This document shows positions 37,275 through 48,163 of a DNA stretch of 52,791 nucleotides, one piece after another. The translations under genes and the position numbers were made by a program. Under the pieces are notes generated by a model. The model saw nothing but the letters and a program-made list of their open reading frames with translations. It ran no database searches and had not been told where the DNA came from. Every line of letters begins with the position of its first letter. The stretch's first letter is position 1. The DNA is from Prevotella sp. UBA2809 (GTDB taxonomy: Bacteria; Bacteroidota; Bacteroidia; Bacteroidales; Bacteroidaceae), in contig DEHD01000012.1 in NCBI GenBank assembly GCA_002351725.1, forward strand, positions 1-52,791. Direction: 5' to 3'.

Positions 37275-40200
37275 TTACTTCACAATGAACTTCTTGCCAT
37301 TAGCAATGTAGATGCCCTTAGGCAGTCCCTTAGTCACATCCTCAGCCTTGCCCTGCTTAACAAGAGCTCCTGAGAGTGAGTAAACCCTAACCACAGCATC
37401 GCTGTTAGTGCCGTTGTTCTTCTTCAGCATCACGTCGATGATACCAGTAGTATCTTCGTCGCCACCAATCAGACTACCCACGGTAAACATACGAGATGCA
37501 GAAACCTTAGCAGCAGCCGATGGATGAACCGAGTAAGCCTCGAACGGACGAACCTCGCGGAAGTTGTTTACAAACAGCGATCCAGCCGGATATCCCTTAT
37601 ACTCCTGATTTACATTTAGCGAGAATATCTCTGGCGAAGCAGCCACGCGCTGATAGGTCGGGATGAAGCTGACGTTACGCTGCATAAGCTCCTGAGGCTC
37701 AGAAACTGCTACTGAAACCTTGGTACCAGTGAACGTAACATTTCCACCAAGCATGTAGTCATCGCCATACTCATCGGCATTAGGCATACAGATAAGGTAA
37801 GGAACGTTAGCCCTTATACTGTCGGAAGCGCTGATGTTATCATCCTCAAGTGTATAGAGCCAGAACGGACGTTGAGAGTCGCTACCACCATAATTCCTGA
37901 AAGGAACAAGATAGATATAATTACCATATCTGTCCTTACTTAACTTCTCGTGGGTAATCCTCTTAACCGTGAATGGCAATGCCAACGTCTCCCATCCGCG
38001 ACTTTCGCCAACCACCGTCTTCTGCTGGAAGTTGTGGGTATAACGGATGGTATCGGTATAAAAGGCTACTGGTGCATAGAAGTTGTTGTTGCCCTCAGCG
38101 TCAGAGAGAGTAATCACCTTGGCAGAATCACCAACGATGACGTTTCTAATGCCTTCTGGAGCCGTAACACCAGACTTGACATAGAGCAGCAGGTTTGGAT
38201 TGTTTACACCATTGAGTGCATCGGCAGGCAGGGATGCAGTAGCATTCCAGCATACAGCTGCCAACTGCTGACAGTTGCTGAACAAGCCACTACCCACACT
38301 CGACAGAGCAGAAGGCGATACAAACGAGACGAGCTGAGAGTTGGCAAACGCGTTATCTGGCAGCGAAGCATCACTAACCTGAGCCTGAGCCAGATTCAAG
38401 AACTTAAGATTGGGCAGCGAGCTGAATGTAGAGAACTCATCAGTTCCGATAGGACCCACAACGGTCATCTTCTCTACCTGGTCATTACCGCACCACTTGA
38501 TAGCCTCAGCCACCAGACCTGTCTCGGCAACCTTCAGCGTATCACCAGTATAGAGATACTTTATCTCAAGGCTGTCAAGCTCAGAATCCTGGGCAAAGCT
38601 CTTCTCAGCAAACATACTAACCACACCAAGATCGGGAACCGTAAACGGACCTTCGTAATAGACTGACGGCTCAGCACCACCTACACCATAATAAAGATCT
38701 ACATCAGTATCGGTAGTAGTTGCCGTTACGTAGTGACCGTCGTAAGACAGCGTTGGCTTAGCAAGCTGTGCACCTGTCATCTCCTCTATATTCTCAAAGC
38801 TCTTCCAACCTGTAGCTTCCTGATAAGCCTCCTTGGTTCCTGTTGGGATATAAAGGGTAGCGCGACTGTAAAGACGTCCGTAGTTGAACACATAGTACGC
38901 ATCGCTAACATTGAACGGTTTCTTCATCTTGCAGACAATTGAAATCAGATTATTACAATCCATAAAGATACTGGATCCAAACTTAGTCACAGAATTTGGA
39001 ATCTCTACATACTGCAGACTACTGTTGCTAAACGAGCTTGACTCCAATTCTACTACACCATACGGAATCTTTAGCGAGTCTAATCCTTCGCAACCACTGA
39101 AAGCATTATTACCGATAATCTTAGTAGTACGAGGAATAACTGTATTCTTACAACCGGTAACGAGTCTGTTTGTAGTCGTCTCTATGATAGCATTACAATC
39201 ATTGCGAGAGTCGTAAACAGTATTATCATCTGACACCTTAATAGTCTCAATAGTTCTGCCTCCGAAAGCATTATTACCTATATAGGTAGTTGTAGCGGGA
39301 ATAAAGATATCCGACATATTGCAATACCAGAATGCATTACTTCCTATAGACACAACACTACGCGGAACAGATATATCAGCTAACTGATTACAATCAGAGA
39401 AAGCCATATCGCCAATTGACGTTACACTCTCAGGCAGAGAAACGCTTGTAAGACTGTAACAGCTCTGGAAAGCTTGTTTACCTATTGTCTCTACACCACT
39501 ACCTATAACCACAGTACGCAGAGAGGTGTTATTGAATGCACTCGGAGCAATAGAAACCACTCGATATTTTATTCCATCATAGCTTACTGAACCAGGAATT
39601 ACGACTTTCGTGAGTGCCGAGTAATCACCTGCAATCACATTTGCCACATTCGAGCCCTTAATCAACAGGTAATTCAGGGAATCAATCTTAGCCTCAATAG
39701 GCTCGCCCTCGAAGATATTGGCAAACATAGTCCACCCCTCGATAGCCTCATAAGCCGACTTTGTACCTGTGGGTACATAAAGTGTTGCATCGCAAGGTGT
39801 AAACACTTGTCTCTCTTCGCCACCAGAATAATCCCAGGTCCAACCAGCTGCGAATACATTTCCATGGATATCGAATGGCATCTGAACATGAGAGAGTACA
39901 GTATTTAAACTGCCACAATTCTGGAATGCATTCTCACCAATACTTGTCAGGGTTGAAGGCAGCTCAACTTTCTGCAGACCACTGCAATAATAGAATGCAT
40001 GATCTCCGATCTTCTCTAATCCAGTAGGAAGTACGAGTTCTTTGATGCCATAGCAATCATAGAAAGCATAAGTACCGATAGATCGTAATGAGCTGGGGAG
40101 CGTAACAGATTTCAGATAGCTATAATTATTCTGGAAAGCATAATTACCAATAGTTTCAACTCCCTCACTTATCACCAAGGTATCGATACTACAACTTTGG

Positions 40201-43106
40201 AAAGCTGATGCAGCAATGGTCTTAACTGTATAATTCAGGCCACCGATTGTCACAGATCCTGGTATTGTAATATTCTTCATATTCTGATTTGCTCTTCCTG
40301 TAATTGTAGCAATTCCCTTACCCTCAATATAAGTGTAGTTGAAATCGCCTACCGTAGCTTCCTTTAGTTCGCCTTCAATGATATCTGCAAACACGGTCCA
40401 TCCTTCGATAGCCTGATATGCAGCCTTTGTACCGTCAGGTACATAAAGCGTAGCATTCGACGGAGTGATATCATAATATTCATATTTCTGTGTTTCACTA
40501 TTCCATCGAGAACTCCAAGAGATAGAGAAAATGGTTGGATCGATATCAAGCGGTGTCTGAATACGCGATATTACAGCAGAAAGATTATCTATACTACCAA
40601 ATGCACTCCTACCAATACTTGTAAGACTATTGGGGAGTTCTACTCTCTGCAATGCTTCACAATTATAGAAAGCACGTTCACCTATAGTCTCAACTCCCTG
40701 TGGAATAACAATACTCTTAAGACCATAACAGTAACGGAAAGCCTCCTCACCAATAGAGCGCAATGAACTTGGAAGCGTTACAGACTTTAAATAACTGTAG
40801 TTATTCCGGAAAGCATAATTTCCAATAGCCTCAATACCTTCACTGATTACCAGCGTATCAAGACGACACTCTTGGAAAGATCCTGCACCAATAATCTTAA
40901 TGGTATATGAAGCGCCATCGATAGATACAGAGCTTGGTATAGTCAGATTTCTGATAGTCTCATCATCTCTACCAATAACTGTAGCAGTACCTTTACCTTC
41001 AACATAAGAGTATCTAAGACCATCTACTACTTGTTCTTTCAGTTCGCCTTCAAGAATATCAGCAAACATAGTCCAACCTGCAATTGCCTTATAAGCATCC
41101 ATGGTTCCTTCAGGTACACACAGAGTTGCAGTGCAAGGAGTATAAGTGTACTCATACTGCTGAGTCTCAGAGTTATATTCTTCAGTCTGAGAAGCGCTGA
41201 ATACATTCTCACTAATTTCGAAAGGTGTCTGGATCTTCGAAATGACAGTTGTTAGCCCATTTGTTTCCCTGAATGCATACGCCCCAATACTTTGCAGCGT
41301 TGAAGGCAACTCTACTCTCTGCATTCCATAGCAATAATAAAAGGCATAAGAGCCAATAGACTGAACGCCCTCTGGGATTACCAGATTCTTGAAACCATAG
41401 CAATCATAGAAAGCTTGATCACCTATAGAACGCAACGAATTAGGGAGCGTGATAGATTTCAATGAACTATAGTTATATTGGAAAGCATAATTACCAATAG
41501 TCTCAACACCCTCACTGATTACCAAGGTATCAATAGAGTTATTTCGGAAAGCAGATTCCCGAATACCTTTAACATTATAGGTTTTGCCCTCAATAGTTAC
41601 TGTAGCCGGGATAGTAATATTCCTCAACTCACTATTGGCTCTGCCAGAAACATAGGCCACATTTCCACCATCGAGATAGTAATATTTCAAGCCATCAGCC
41701 TCTGCCTCCTTAGGATAACCTTCCAAAATGTTGGAGAACACATTCCAACCCTCAAGGGCCTGATATTTTGACGCTGATTCCACAGGGACATAGAGACTTC
41801 CATCTAAAGGAGTGATCGTTACTATAGTATCTGTAGTATTAGTACTATAAGCAAACACATTCTTATTGATCTCAAATGGCTCAGCGATATAAGACGTTAC
41901 TGAAGCAGATTTATTCAAACGATAAAATGCTCTCTCACCAATAGACTTCAATGTTGAAGGCAGGACAACCGACTTAGAATAAGTCCAGTAAAATGCATAA
42001 TCGCCTATTTCCTCAAGACCTTCTGGCAAATTCCAATCTGGTCCACCACTACAATTAGAAAAAGCTCTTTGTCCTATATTTCTTAATGAATTCGGAAGTT
42101 TAACAGAGTTGAGATTATAACATTCGTTGAATGCCCTATCACCAATAACCTCCACTCCTTCGTTTACGACCAGAGATTTTAAAGAAGAGCAGGAACGGAA
42201 TGCAGACGCACCAATCTCCTTCACTGCATAGCTAACTCCATTGATAACAACCGATCCAGGAATTAAAGCCTCCTCAAAATCTGAATAATCACCTGATATT
42301 ACTTTAGCCGTAGTACCTCCTTCGGTATAGCTGTAATTAATGCGATCAACTGTGGCTTCCTTAGGTTCTCCCTCCTGAATGCCACTAAACATAGTCCAAC
42401 CTTCCAGAGCCTGATATTTTGACAAAGTTCCAGCTGGTACATAGAGTGTTGCTGAAGAAGGAGTATATGTATAAGACTGCGTATCGCTATGCCATTCATC
42501 ATAAGCAAAAGCATTAACATTAATAGTGAAAGGCTCCGCAATATGTGAAACAACATAGGTTAAGCCAGACATCTCAGAGAACGCTCTTTCACCAATAGAG
42601 GTAAGTGTAGAAGGCAACACCACCTTCTTAACACCACTACAATAGCGGAACACATCATTACCCAAAGTTGTAAATCCTTCTGGCAAGGTGATTTCAGTAA
42701 GAGCATAACAGCTCCAGAAAGCAGCATATCCGATACTCTTCAATGATGAAGGGAGGGTAAGACTTGCTAACTGACCACAGCCCTCACAAATGTCCTGCTC
42801 GATAGACTCGATACCTTCAGACAGAGTCAACGACGTAATCGAGGAGCCCTTGAATGCCAACTGGCCTATTCGTGTAACGGTATATGTTACACCACCAGAA
42901 GTGACTGTTGCCGGCACTACTATATCGCCAGTATAATCGGCTACCGTATTCCAGTTGGTATAATTACTACAAGTCAGCTCAACCGTCTTATCATTGGCGT
43001 TGAGAATGTTATAGTACAGACCTCCCGACTCAAAATCGTAGGCTGCCGCACTACCTGACACGAGCAGCGCTACGATTGATAAAAGTATAAAACGTAATTT
43101 CTTCAT
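37275..43106 (-). CDS. Giant BspA-like leucine-rich-repeat surface protein, 1943 aa
   Basis: The signal peptide ends near 'SAAA'. The bulk is made of about 23-residue LRR_5 repeats ('LKSVTLPSSLRSIGTYAFYD'). These are grouped into six supermodules of about 220 residues, each opening with '(E)ATVDxxxYxYxEG' and closing with 'ATLYVPxGTKxAYQAxEGWT'. Near residue 1470 a chitobiase-like domain appears ('KPTLSYDGHYVTATTTDTDV'), followed by more LRR-like sequence and a beta-rich region. The C terminus 'LPKGIYIANGKKFIVK' fits a Prevotella type-IX-secretion sorting domain. Related BspA proteins bind fibronectin, fibrinogen or other bacteria. It is the last gene of a four-gene operon, 7 bp after its paralogue. 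Confidence 0.88.
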   Translation of the reverse strand: MKKLRFILLSIVALLVSGSAAAYDFESGGLYYNILNANDKTVELTCSNYTNWNTVADYTGDIVVPATVTSGGVTYTVTRIGQLAFKGSSITSLTLSEGIESIEQDICEGCGQLASLTLPSSLKSIGYAAFWSCYALTEITLPEGFTTLGNDVFRYCSGVKKVVLPSTLTSIGERAFSEMSGLTYVVSHIAEPFTINVNAFAYDEWHSDTQSYTYTPSSATLYVPAGTLSKYQALEGWTMFSGIQEGEPKEATVDRINYSYTEGGTTAKVISGDYSDFEEALIPGSVVINGVSYAVKEIGASAFRSCSSLKSLVVNEGVEVIGDRAFNECYNLNSVKLPNSLRNIGQRAFSNCSGGPDWNLPEGLEEIGDYAFYWTYSKSVVLPSTLKSIGERAFYRLNKSASVTSYIAEPFEINKNVFAYSTNTTDTIVTITPLDGSLYVPVESASKYQALEGWNVFSNILEGYPKEAEADGLKYYYLDGGNVAYVSGRANSELRNITIPATVTIEGKTYNVKGIRESAFRNNSIDTLVISEGVETIGNYAFQYNYSSLKSITLPNSLRSIGDQAFYDCYGFKNLVIPEGVQSIGSYAFYYCYGMQRVELPSTLQSIGAYAFRETNGLTTVISKIQTPFEISENVFSASQTEEYNSETQQYEYTYTPCTATLCVPEGTMDAYKAIAGWTMFADILEGELKEQVVDGLRYSYVEGKGTATVIGRDDETIRNLTIPSSVSIDGASYTIKIIGAGSFQECRLDTLVISEGIEAIGNYAFRNNYSYLKSVTLPSSLRSIGEEAFRYCYGLKSIVIPQGVETIGERAFYNCEALQRVELPNSLTSIGRSAFGSIDNLSAVISRIQTPLDIDPTIFSISWSSRWNSETQKYEYYDITPSNATLYVPDGTKAAYQAIEGWTVFADIIEGELKEATVGDFNYTYIEGKGIATITGRANQNMKNITIPGSVTIGGLNYTVKTIAASAFQSCSIDTLVISEGVETIGNYAFQNNYSYLKSVTLPSSLRSIGTYAFYDCYGIKELVLPTGLEKIGDHAFYYCSGLQKVELPSTLTSIGENAFQNCGSLNTVLSHVQMPFDIHGNVFAAGWTWDYSGGEERQVFTPCDATLYVPTGTKSAYEAIEGWTMFANIFEGEPIEAKIDSLNYLLIKGSNVANVIAGDYSALTKVVIPGSVSYDGIKYRVVSIAPSAFNNTSLRTVVIGSGVETIGKQAFQSCYSLTSVSLPESVTSIGDMAFSDCNQLADISVPRSVVSIGSNAFWYCNMSDIFIPATTTYIGNNAFGGRTIETIKVSDDNTVYDSRNDCNAIIETTTNRLVTGCKNTVIPRTTKIIGNNAFSGCEGLDSLKIPYGVVELESSSFSNSSLQYVEIPNSVTKFGSSIFMDCNNLISIVCKMKKPFNVSDAYYVFNYGRLYSRATLYIPTGTKEAYQEATGWKSFENIEEMTGAQLAKPTLSYDGHYVTATTTDTDVDLYYGVGGAEPSVYYEGPFTVPDLGVVSMFAEKSFAQDSELDSLEIKYLYTGDTLKVAETGLVAEAIKWCGNDQVEKMTVVGPIGTDEFSTFSSLPNLKFLNLAQAQVSDASLPDNAFANSQLVSFVSPSALSSVGSGLFSNCQQLAAVCWNATASLPADALNGVNNPNLLLYVKSGVTAPEGIRNVIVGDSAKVITLSDAEGNNNFYAPVAFYTDTIRYTHNFQQKTVVGESRGWETLALPFTVKRITHEKLSKDRYGNYIYLVPFRNYGGSDSQRPFWLYTLEDDNISASDSIRANVPYLICMPNADEYGDDYMLGGNVTFTGTKVSVAVSEPQELMQRNVSFIPTYQRVAASPEIFSLNVNQEYKGYPAGSLFVNNFREVRPFEAYSVHPSAAAKVSASRMFTVGSLIGGDEDTTGIIDVMLKKNNGTNSDAVVRVYSLSGALVKQGKAEDVTKGLPKGIYIANGKKFIVK
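39695..43030 (-). repeat. LRR supermodules, about 650-680 bp each, first paralogue
   Basis: Module borders, marked by the segment encoding the end of 'F..IxEGExxEA', fall near 42358, 41706, 41038, 40360 and 39695, spacings of 652-678 bp. The modules share long stretches of similar DNA, so recombination between them and with the paralogue is plausible. Confidence 0.75.
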
Positions 43107-43113
43107 ATCGCTT

Positions 43114-46100
43114 TTACTTTATTACTTTCTTACCATTAATAATGTAAACACCCTTTGGCAGACTGCGGAGCACATCGCCACGTGGACCTTGCTTCAAGAA
43201 GATACCCGACAAGGTGTAGACCTTAACTATCTCGTTTGCTGATTCGCCGCCTAACTGCGGATTACTGATGCCAGTAGCATCGCCACCGCCAAGGCTCGAA
43301 ACACTGATAATACGTGACCTGTTGACAGTATGTATCGAGTAAGCCTCGAACGGACGAACCTCACGCAGATTTGCAACGAAGACAGAACCCTCGGCATTTC
43401 CGTCAACCTCCTGACCCACATTCAGTACATAGACATCTGCCGAAGCGTCTACTCGCTGATAGGTAGGTACGAAGCGGCGATCGCCCTGCGTAACAGTAAT
43501 ACCGCGAGAAGTAGAAATCTGAACATTCTGAGCAGTGAACGTAACACGTCCGCCCTGAATATATTCATCGCCATAGGCATCGTCGTTAGGCATACAGATA
43601 AGATAAGGAATATTAGCCCTAATCTGTGTAGCAGCCTCCATACCGTTTTCTCCCAGTTCATAAAGCCAGAATGGTTTTGCAGCATCTTCGACTGCAACAG
43701 GTGTAAGCTCACCATTCTTCTCGTGGGTAATCTTTGCAACGGTAAATGGCAATGCTATAGTCTCCCAACCTTGCGACTTACCTATAGAGGTCTTCTGCTG
43801 ATAGTTGTGAGTATAGCTGATGCGACGAGCCAAGAACGACTCTGGGCAATAGAAGTTGTTATTGCCAGTAGAATCGGCAAGCAGGATGTTGTTAGCCACG
43901 CCATTGATAACCACATTCTTAATAGAGTAAGGAATCATAGACAATGTAGTAGCATAAACCAGCATATTAGGATTAGCCACATCGGTTGCCACATCCTCAG
44001 GCAGCTCAACAGTAGAAGAGTTCCAGGTGATGGCTGCCAGCTGATTACATCCTCTGAATATATTGCTACCAACAGCACTCAAGGTGCTTGGAGCGGTATA
44101 ATATACCAGCTTGGTATCGGCAAATGCACCAGAAGGCAAAGCATTGTCTGGCAACTTAGCAGCCGACATATCCAGAGTGTTCAGCTTAGCGAAACTGCGG
44201 ATAGTAGCGAAGTCGTCGTCATTAAGAGTTCCAACGATATCAAGTTTCTCCACATTGCCGGTTCCGCACCACTCGAAGGCATTAGCCAGCACTCCACCTA
44301 CAGCAGTCTTGGCGGTAATGCCATCAAATACATACTGGATATCGTAGCTGGTAGTATCAACCGTGAACGATCCGAAGCGCTTAGAGATTGCCTTGATTAC
44401 ACCTATATTATATATAGAGATGGTATCGGTATAGAGTGTAGTAGGCTCTGAACCATCAGAAGAATAATAGATGGCGGCTCTCTCAGCCTCAGGAACCGTA
44501 AGTACCAGATAGTGACCATTATAGCTAACGGCAGGCTTGGTAAGGATATCGCCTAACAACTCATCGAAGAGGGTGAAGCGCTTCCAGCCTTTCTTCTCCT
44601 GATAAGTAGCAATCTTTCCCTTTGGAACCCAAAGAGTAGCCTGCTTGTAAAGATCCTCATCATTGCCAAACACTTCCTCACTAAGGTCGGTAGGATTCTC
44701 GATATAAGATACTACATTCTCAAGACCTCGGCAATTGCCGAATGCTCCATATTCCATCACTCTTAATGAGTTTGGAAGCTGCAATGTCCTCATCGCATAG
44801 CAGTCATTAAAAGCATTCATTGACACAGAATCTACGCCCTCAGGGAGAATCATCTCCGTAAGTTTTCCACAAGAGGTAAATGCCTCTTGACCAATAGTCT
44901 TTACTGAAGATGGAATCTTCATGGATGTCATCTGGCAGTTAAAGAATGCCTCAAATCCGATTTCGGTTACGCCGTCAGGAATAACAGAATTCTTACAACC
45001 GAGAATTAGTTTGTTTGTTGCTGTCTCGATAATAGAGTTGCTACCCTGAGAGTTATAAACCGTATTTCCTTCGGCAACAACAATTGAAGAAACATTTGTA
45101 CATGCCGTGAAAGCCATATCACCAATGCTTGTCAGGCTGGCAGGGATAGCAATCGATGACAGCTGATAGCAATATCTGAATGCGGCTTCGCCAATAGATG
45201 TCAGCGTAGAAGGAAGTGACATAGAAGACATCCTCGTGCAGTTCTGGAATGCGTAATCGCCAATCTTCAAAACGCCCTCACCTATCCTCAATGACGTGAT
45301 ATTTGTCTCTTCAAATGCATTTGAATCGATGTCCTTAACAGAATATTCCGAGTCTTCATACATGAAAGTAGAAGGAATATTAACGTTCGTGAGGTTTCTG
45401 TAATTAGTACCCTTGATAACTGTAGCAGTCTTGCGATCAGCATTAATAAGGTAAGCCAAATCGCCAGATGTTATTTCTATCAACTCACCCTCAACGATAT
45501 CAGTGAATACCGTCCAACCCTGAATGGCCTGATAAGCAGCCAAAGTACCAACAGGTACACAGAGCGTAGCAGGAGATGCCGTATAAGTAGTATCATACTT
45601 CTCTGTTTCAGAATTATAAGTAGTATTATAAGACTGACAGAAAACTGTTCCCTTAATATCAATTGGTGTTTGGATTCGAGAAACAACGGTCTTAAGATTA
45701 TTCAAATTATAGAATGCAAATTCTCCGATACTCTTAATCGTTGAACCAAGTTCTACTCTCTTTAATCCACTGCAATTACGAAATGCATAGTCTCCAATGC
45801 TCTCCACACCCTGAGGTATAACCAAGTTATTGAAACCATAGTTGTAGTAGAAAGCATAATTACCAATAGTGCGCAATGAACTTGGCAAGGTAACAGATTT
45901 CAAAGAGTTGTAATTGTATTGGAATGCATAGTCACCAATTGTCTCAATGCCCTCACTAATAACCAATGTATCAATACTGCAACTTTCGAGTGCTCGGTTT
46001 GCAATTGCCTTAACATTATAGGTTGAGCCCTCGTAAGGAATTGTACTTGGGATAGTTATATTCCTCAGAGTTTCATCTGCACGCCCCGTTACAGTTGCTG

Positions 46101-48144
46101 TACCAGCACCTACAATACATAAGTAATTCAGACCATCAACCGTAGTTTCTACAGGCTCACCCTCAATAATATCAGCAAACATCGTCCAACCCTCAATAGC
46201 TTGGTATGCCGTTTTGGTGCCTACAGGAACATAAATAATTGCGTTAGAAGCAGTAAAAGTTGAATCATACTTCTCTGTTTCTGAATTCCAGTTTGTACTA
46301 AAAGAACGAGCAAAAGCTGATTTGCTTATTTCAAATGGACTACGAATGCGAGAAATAACTGTCGCAATATTTTCACAATTAGTAAAAGTGCCACTACCAA
46401 TTGATGTTAGTGAAGATGGCAGTTCAACTTTAGTAAGTCTATGACATGACCGGAAGGCATTTTCACCAATACTGGTAAGTCCTTCTGGAAGAACCAAAGA
46501 AGTTATATATGCGTAAACGAAAGCATATTTTCCAATTGACTTCAGTGTTGATGGAAGAGTTAATATATTTATACCATCACTATCCCAAAACGCATATTCC
46601 TCAATTGTTTCCACACCATTTGCTACTGTAACCGTATCAAGACTAATGTCATAAAAAGCACGTGCGCCAATCGACTTAACAGAATAGTCTGTTCCCCCAA
46701 TATTAATAGTAGAAGGAATGTTAATATTCCTCATTGTATCATCTGCACGACCAATGACCGTTGCATTGCCCTTTCCTTCAAGATAGAAGTAATTCAAACC
46801 ATCGACTGTTGCTTCTTTAGGATTGCCTTCTATTATGTCGGCAAACATATTCCAGCCATCGATAGCCTGATAAGCAGATTTTGTGCCATCGGGAACATAT
46901 AGTGTAGCTTTAGATAGGGTATATGTTTCTACCCATTCGCCAGCGTCATTATAAGAACCATTTGATGATGCTGCAAATACATTTTGATGAATTTCAAAAG
47001 GCACAGCTATACGCGATATAACAGTTGTTAAGTCTCCTATATTCCAAAAAGCATTATTGCCAATCGTTGTCAACGTAGAAGGCAGCTCTAATTTTCTAAT
47101 GCCATAACAGTCTATAAAAGCTGAATTCCCTATAGACACAACCCCCTCAGGAATAACAAGATTCTGTAGATTGTAACAGTTATCAAAAGCATTAGATCCG
47201 ATGGATCTAATTGATGCAGGAAGTTCCAAACTCTTTAGACTATAAGAATACAGGAAAGCCTGATTGCCTATGGTTTCTACACCAGAGGATATAATCAATG
47301 TATCAAGAGAGCTATTCTTGAAGGCATTATTTCCTATAGCCTTTACTGCATAATCTGTACCCTCAAGATTAACTGATCCTGGTATGGTGACATTACGCAA
47401 CTCAGAATAATCACCAGAAATAACCGTAGCAGTACCTCCATTAATAGAGAATCTATAGTTAAGCACGCCATCTGAAGCCTCATCAATTTCTCCTTCATAA
47501 ATTTCATCGAACGAGTTCCAGCCTGTAGTCGCCTGATAAACCGATCTTGTACCAGAGGGAACGCTAAGAACAGCTGAAGATAAAGAACTGAATACAGTGG
47601 TACTGATTTCAAAAGGAGTCTGAATACGAGAGGTTATAACAGAAATAGTATTATTGGTCCAAAAAGCATTATTCCCAATACTTGTCAAGGTAGAAGGCAA
47701 AACTACTTTTACGCCACCTATCGAATTTCCAACATAACCAAAAGCCCATGAGCCGATTGAAGTCAAGCCTTCTGGTAAATCTACCGACTTAAGATTATAG
47801 TTATCATAGAAGCCATAGTCTCCGATAGTTCGAAGAGAAGTAGGGAAAGAAATCGAAGTTATATCATTGCATCCAGAAAAGGCATTATTACCAACCCGTG
47901 TAACAGGATAAGTTTTGCTCTCATATTCTACAGATGCAGGGATAGTAATTTCGCCAGTGTAACTACTTCCTTCAGAACTTGTAACCTCAGCATATGCTTC
48001 AGAGGCCGGAATACCTTCGGTTTCCGAAGCCTCCACAGCATCATAGAGGTTATAATATAGACCGCCAATCTCAACTTGATTGACATCCGCTAAAGAAAAT
48101 AACGGAAGAGCGGTCAAAACGAATAAAACAAACAATTTCCTCAT
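43114..48144 (-). CDS. Giant BspA-like leucine-rich-repeat surface protein, 1676 aa
   Basis: This is a paralogue of the following gene. The signal peptide is cut near 'FSLA'. About five LRR supermodules of about 220 residues follow, with the same opening and closing motifs ('TVDGLNYFYLEGKGNATVIG', 'YVPVGTKTAYQAIEGWTMFA'). Then come a chitobiase-like domain ('KPAVSYNGHYLVLTVPEAER'), a beta-rich region ('GWETIALPFTVAKITHEK', matched in the paralogue) and the sorting-type C terminus 'LPKGVYIINGKKVIK'. It should be exported and displayed on the cell surface as an adhesin. It has 19 bp to the upstream BACON lipoprotein gene and 7 bp to the second LRR gene, so co-transcription is very likely. Confidence 0.88.
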   Translation of the reverse strand: MRKLFVLFVLTALPLFSLADVNQVEIGGLYYNLYDAVEASETEGIPASEAYAEVTSSEGSSYTGEITIPASVEYESKTYPVTRVGNNAFSGCNDITSISFPTSLRTIGDYGFYDNYNLKSVDLPEGLTSIGSWAFGYVGNSIGGVKVVLPSTLTSIGNNAFWTNNTISVITSRIQTPFEISTTVFSSLSSAVLSVPSGTRSVYQATTGWNSFDEIYEGEIDEASDGVLNYRFSINGGTATVISGDYSELRNVTIPGSVNLEGTDYAVKAIGNNAFKNSSLDTLIISSGVETIGNQAFLYSYSLKSLELPASIRSIGSNAFDNCYNLQNLVIPEGVVSIGNSAFIDCYGIRKLELPSTLTTIGNNAFWNIGDLTTVISRIAVPFEIHQNVFAASSNGSYNDAGEWVETYTLSKATLYVPDGTKSAYQAIDGWNMFADIIEGNPKEATVDGLNYFYLEGKGNATVIGRADDTMRNINIPSTINIGGTDYSVKSIGARAFYDISLDTVTVANGVETIEEYAFWDSDGINILTLPSTLKSIGKYAFVYAYITSLVLPEGLTSIGENAFRSCHRLTKVELPSSLTSIGSGTFTNCENIATVISRIRSPFEISKSAFARSFSTNWNSETEKYDSTFTASNAIIYVPVGTKTAYQAIEGWTMFADIIEGEPVETTVDGLNYLCIVGAGTATVTGRADETLRNITIPSTIPYEGSTYNVKAIANRALESCSIDTLVISEGIETIGDYAFQYNYNSLKSVTLPSSLRTIGNYAFYYNYGFNNLVIPQGVESIGDYAFRNCSGLKRVELGSTIKSIGEFAFYNLNNLKTVVSRIQTPIDIKGTVFCQSYNTTYNSETEKYDTTYTASPATLCVPVGTLAAYQAIQGWTVFTDIVEGELIEITSGDLAYLINADRKTATVIKGTNYRNLTNVNIPSTFMYEDSEYSVKDIDSNAFEETNITSLRIGEGVLKIGDYAFQNCTRMSSMSLPSTLTSIGEAAFRYCYQLSSIAIPASLTSIGDMAFTACTNVSSIVVAEGNTVYNSQGSNSIIETATNKLILGCKNSVIPDGVTEIGFEAFFNCQMTSMKIPSSVKTIGQEAFTSCGKLTEMILPEGVDSVSMNAFNDCYAMRTLQLPNSLRVMEYGAFGNCRGLENVVSYIENPTDLSEEVFGNDEDLYKQATLWVPKGKIATYQEKKGWKRFTLFDELLGDILTKPAVSYNGHYLVLTVPEAERAAIYYSSDGSEPTTLYTDTISIYNIGVIKAISKRFGSFTVDTTSYDIQYVFDGITAKTAVGGVLANAFEWCGTGNVEKLDIVGTLNDDDFATIRSFAKLNTLDMSAAKLPDNALPSGAFADTKLVYYTAPSTLSAVGSNIFRGCNQLAAITWNSSTVELPEDVATDVANPNMLVYATTLSMIPYSIKNVVINGVANNILLADSTGNNNFYCPESFLARRISYTHNYQQKTSIGKSQGWETIALPFTVAKITHEKNGELTPVAVEDAAKPFWLYELGENGMEAATQIRANIPYLICMPNDDAYGDEYIQGGRVTFTAQNVQISTSRGITVTQGDRRFVPTYQRVDASADVYVLNVGQEVDGNAEGSVFVANLREVRPFEAYSIHTVNRSRIISVSSLGGGDATGISNPQLGGESANEIVKVYTLSGIFLKQGPRGDVLRSLPKGVYIINGKKVIK
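45487..48060 (-). repeat. LRR supermodules, about 655-675 bp each, second paralogue
   Basis: Borders fall near 47480, 46805, 46150 and 45487, a period of about 655-675 bp matching the first paralogue. Together the two genes carry about eleven such modules. Confidence 0.7.
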
Positions 48145-48163
48145 AATCGTGATTGTTTAAGTT

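Noticed and set aside
43330..44451. A 373-codon plus-strand open frame in the LRR gene
   Set aside because: It is a mirror of the repetitive LRR coding sequence, with no domain, no promoter and low-complexity composition.
37275..48144. Regular repeats that could be mistaken for a CRISPR array or satellite
   Set aside because: They are in-frame protein repeats (LRR_5) in long open frames, without constant spacers or cas genes.
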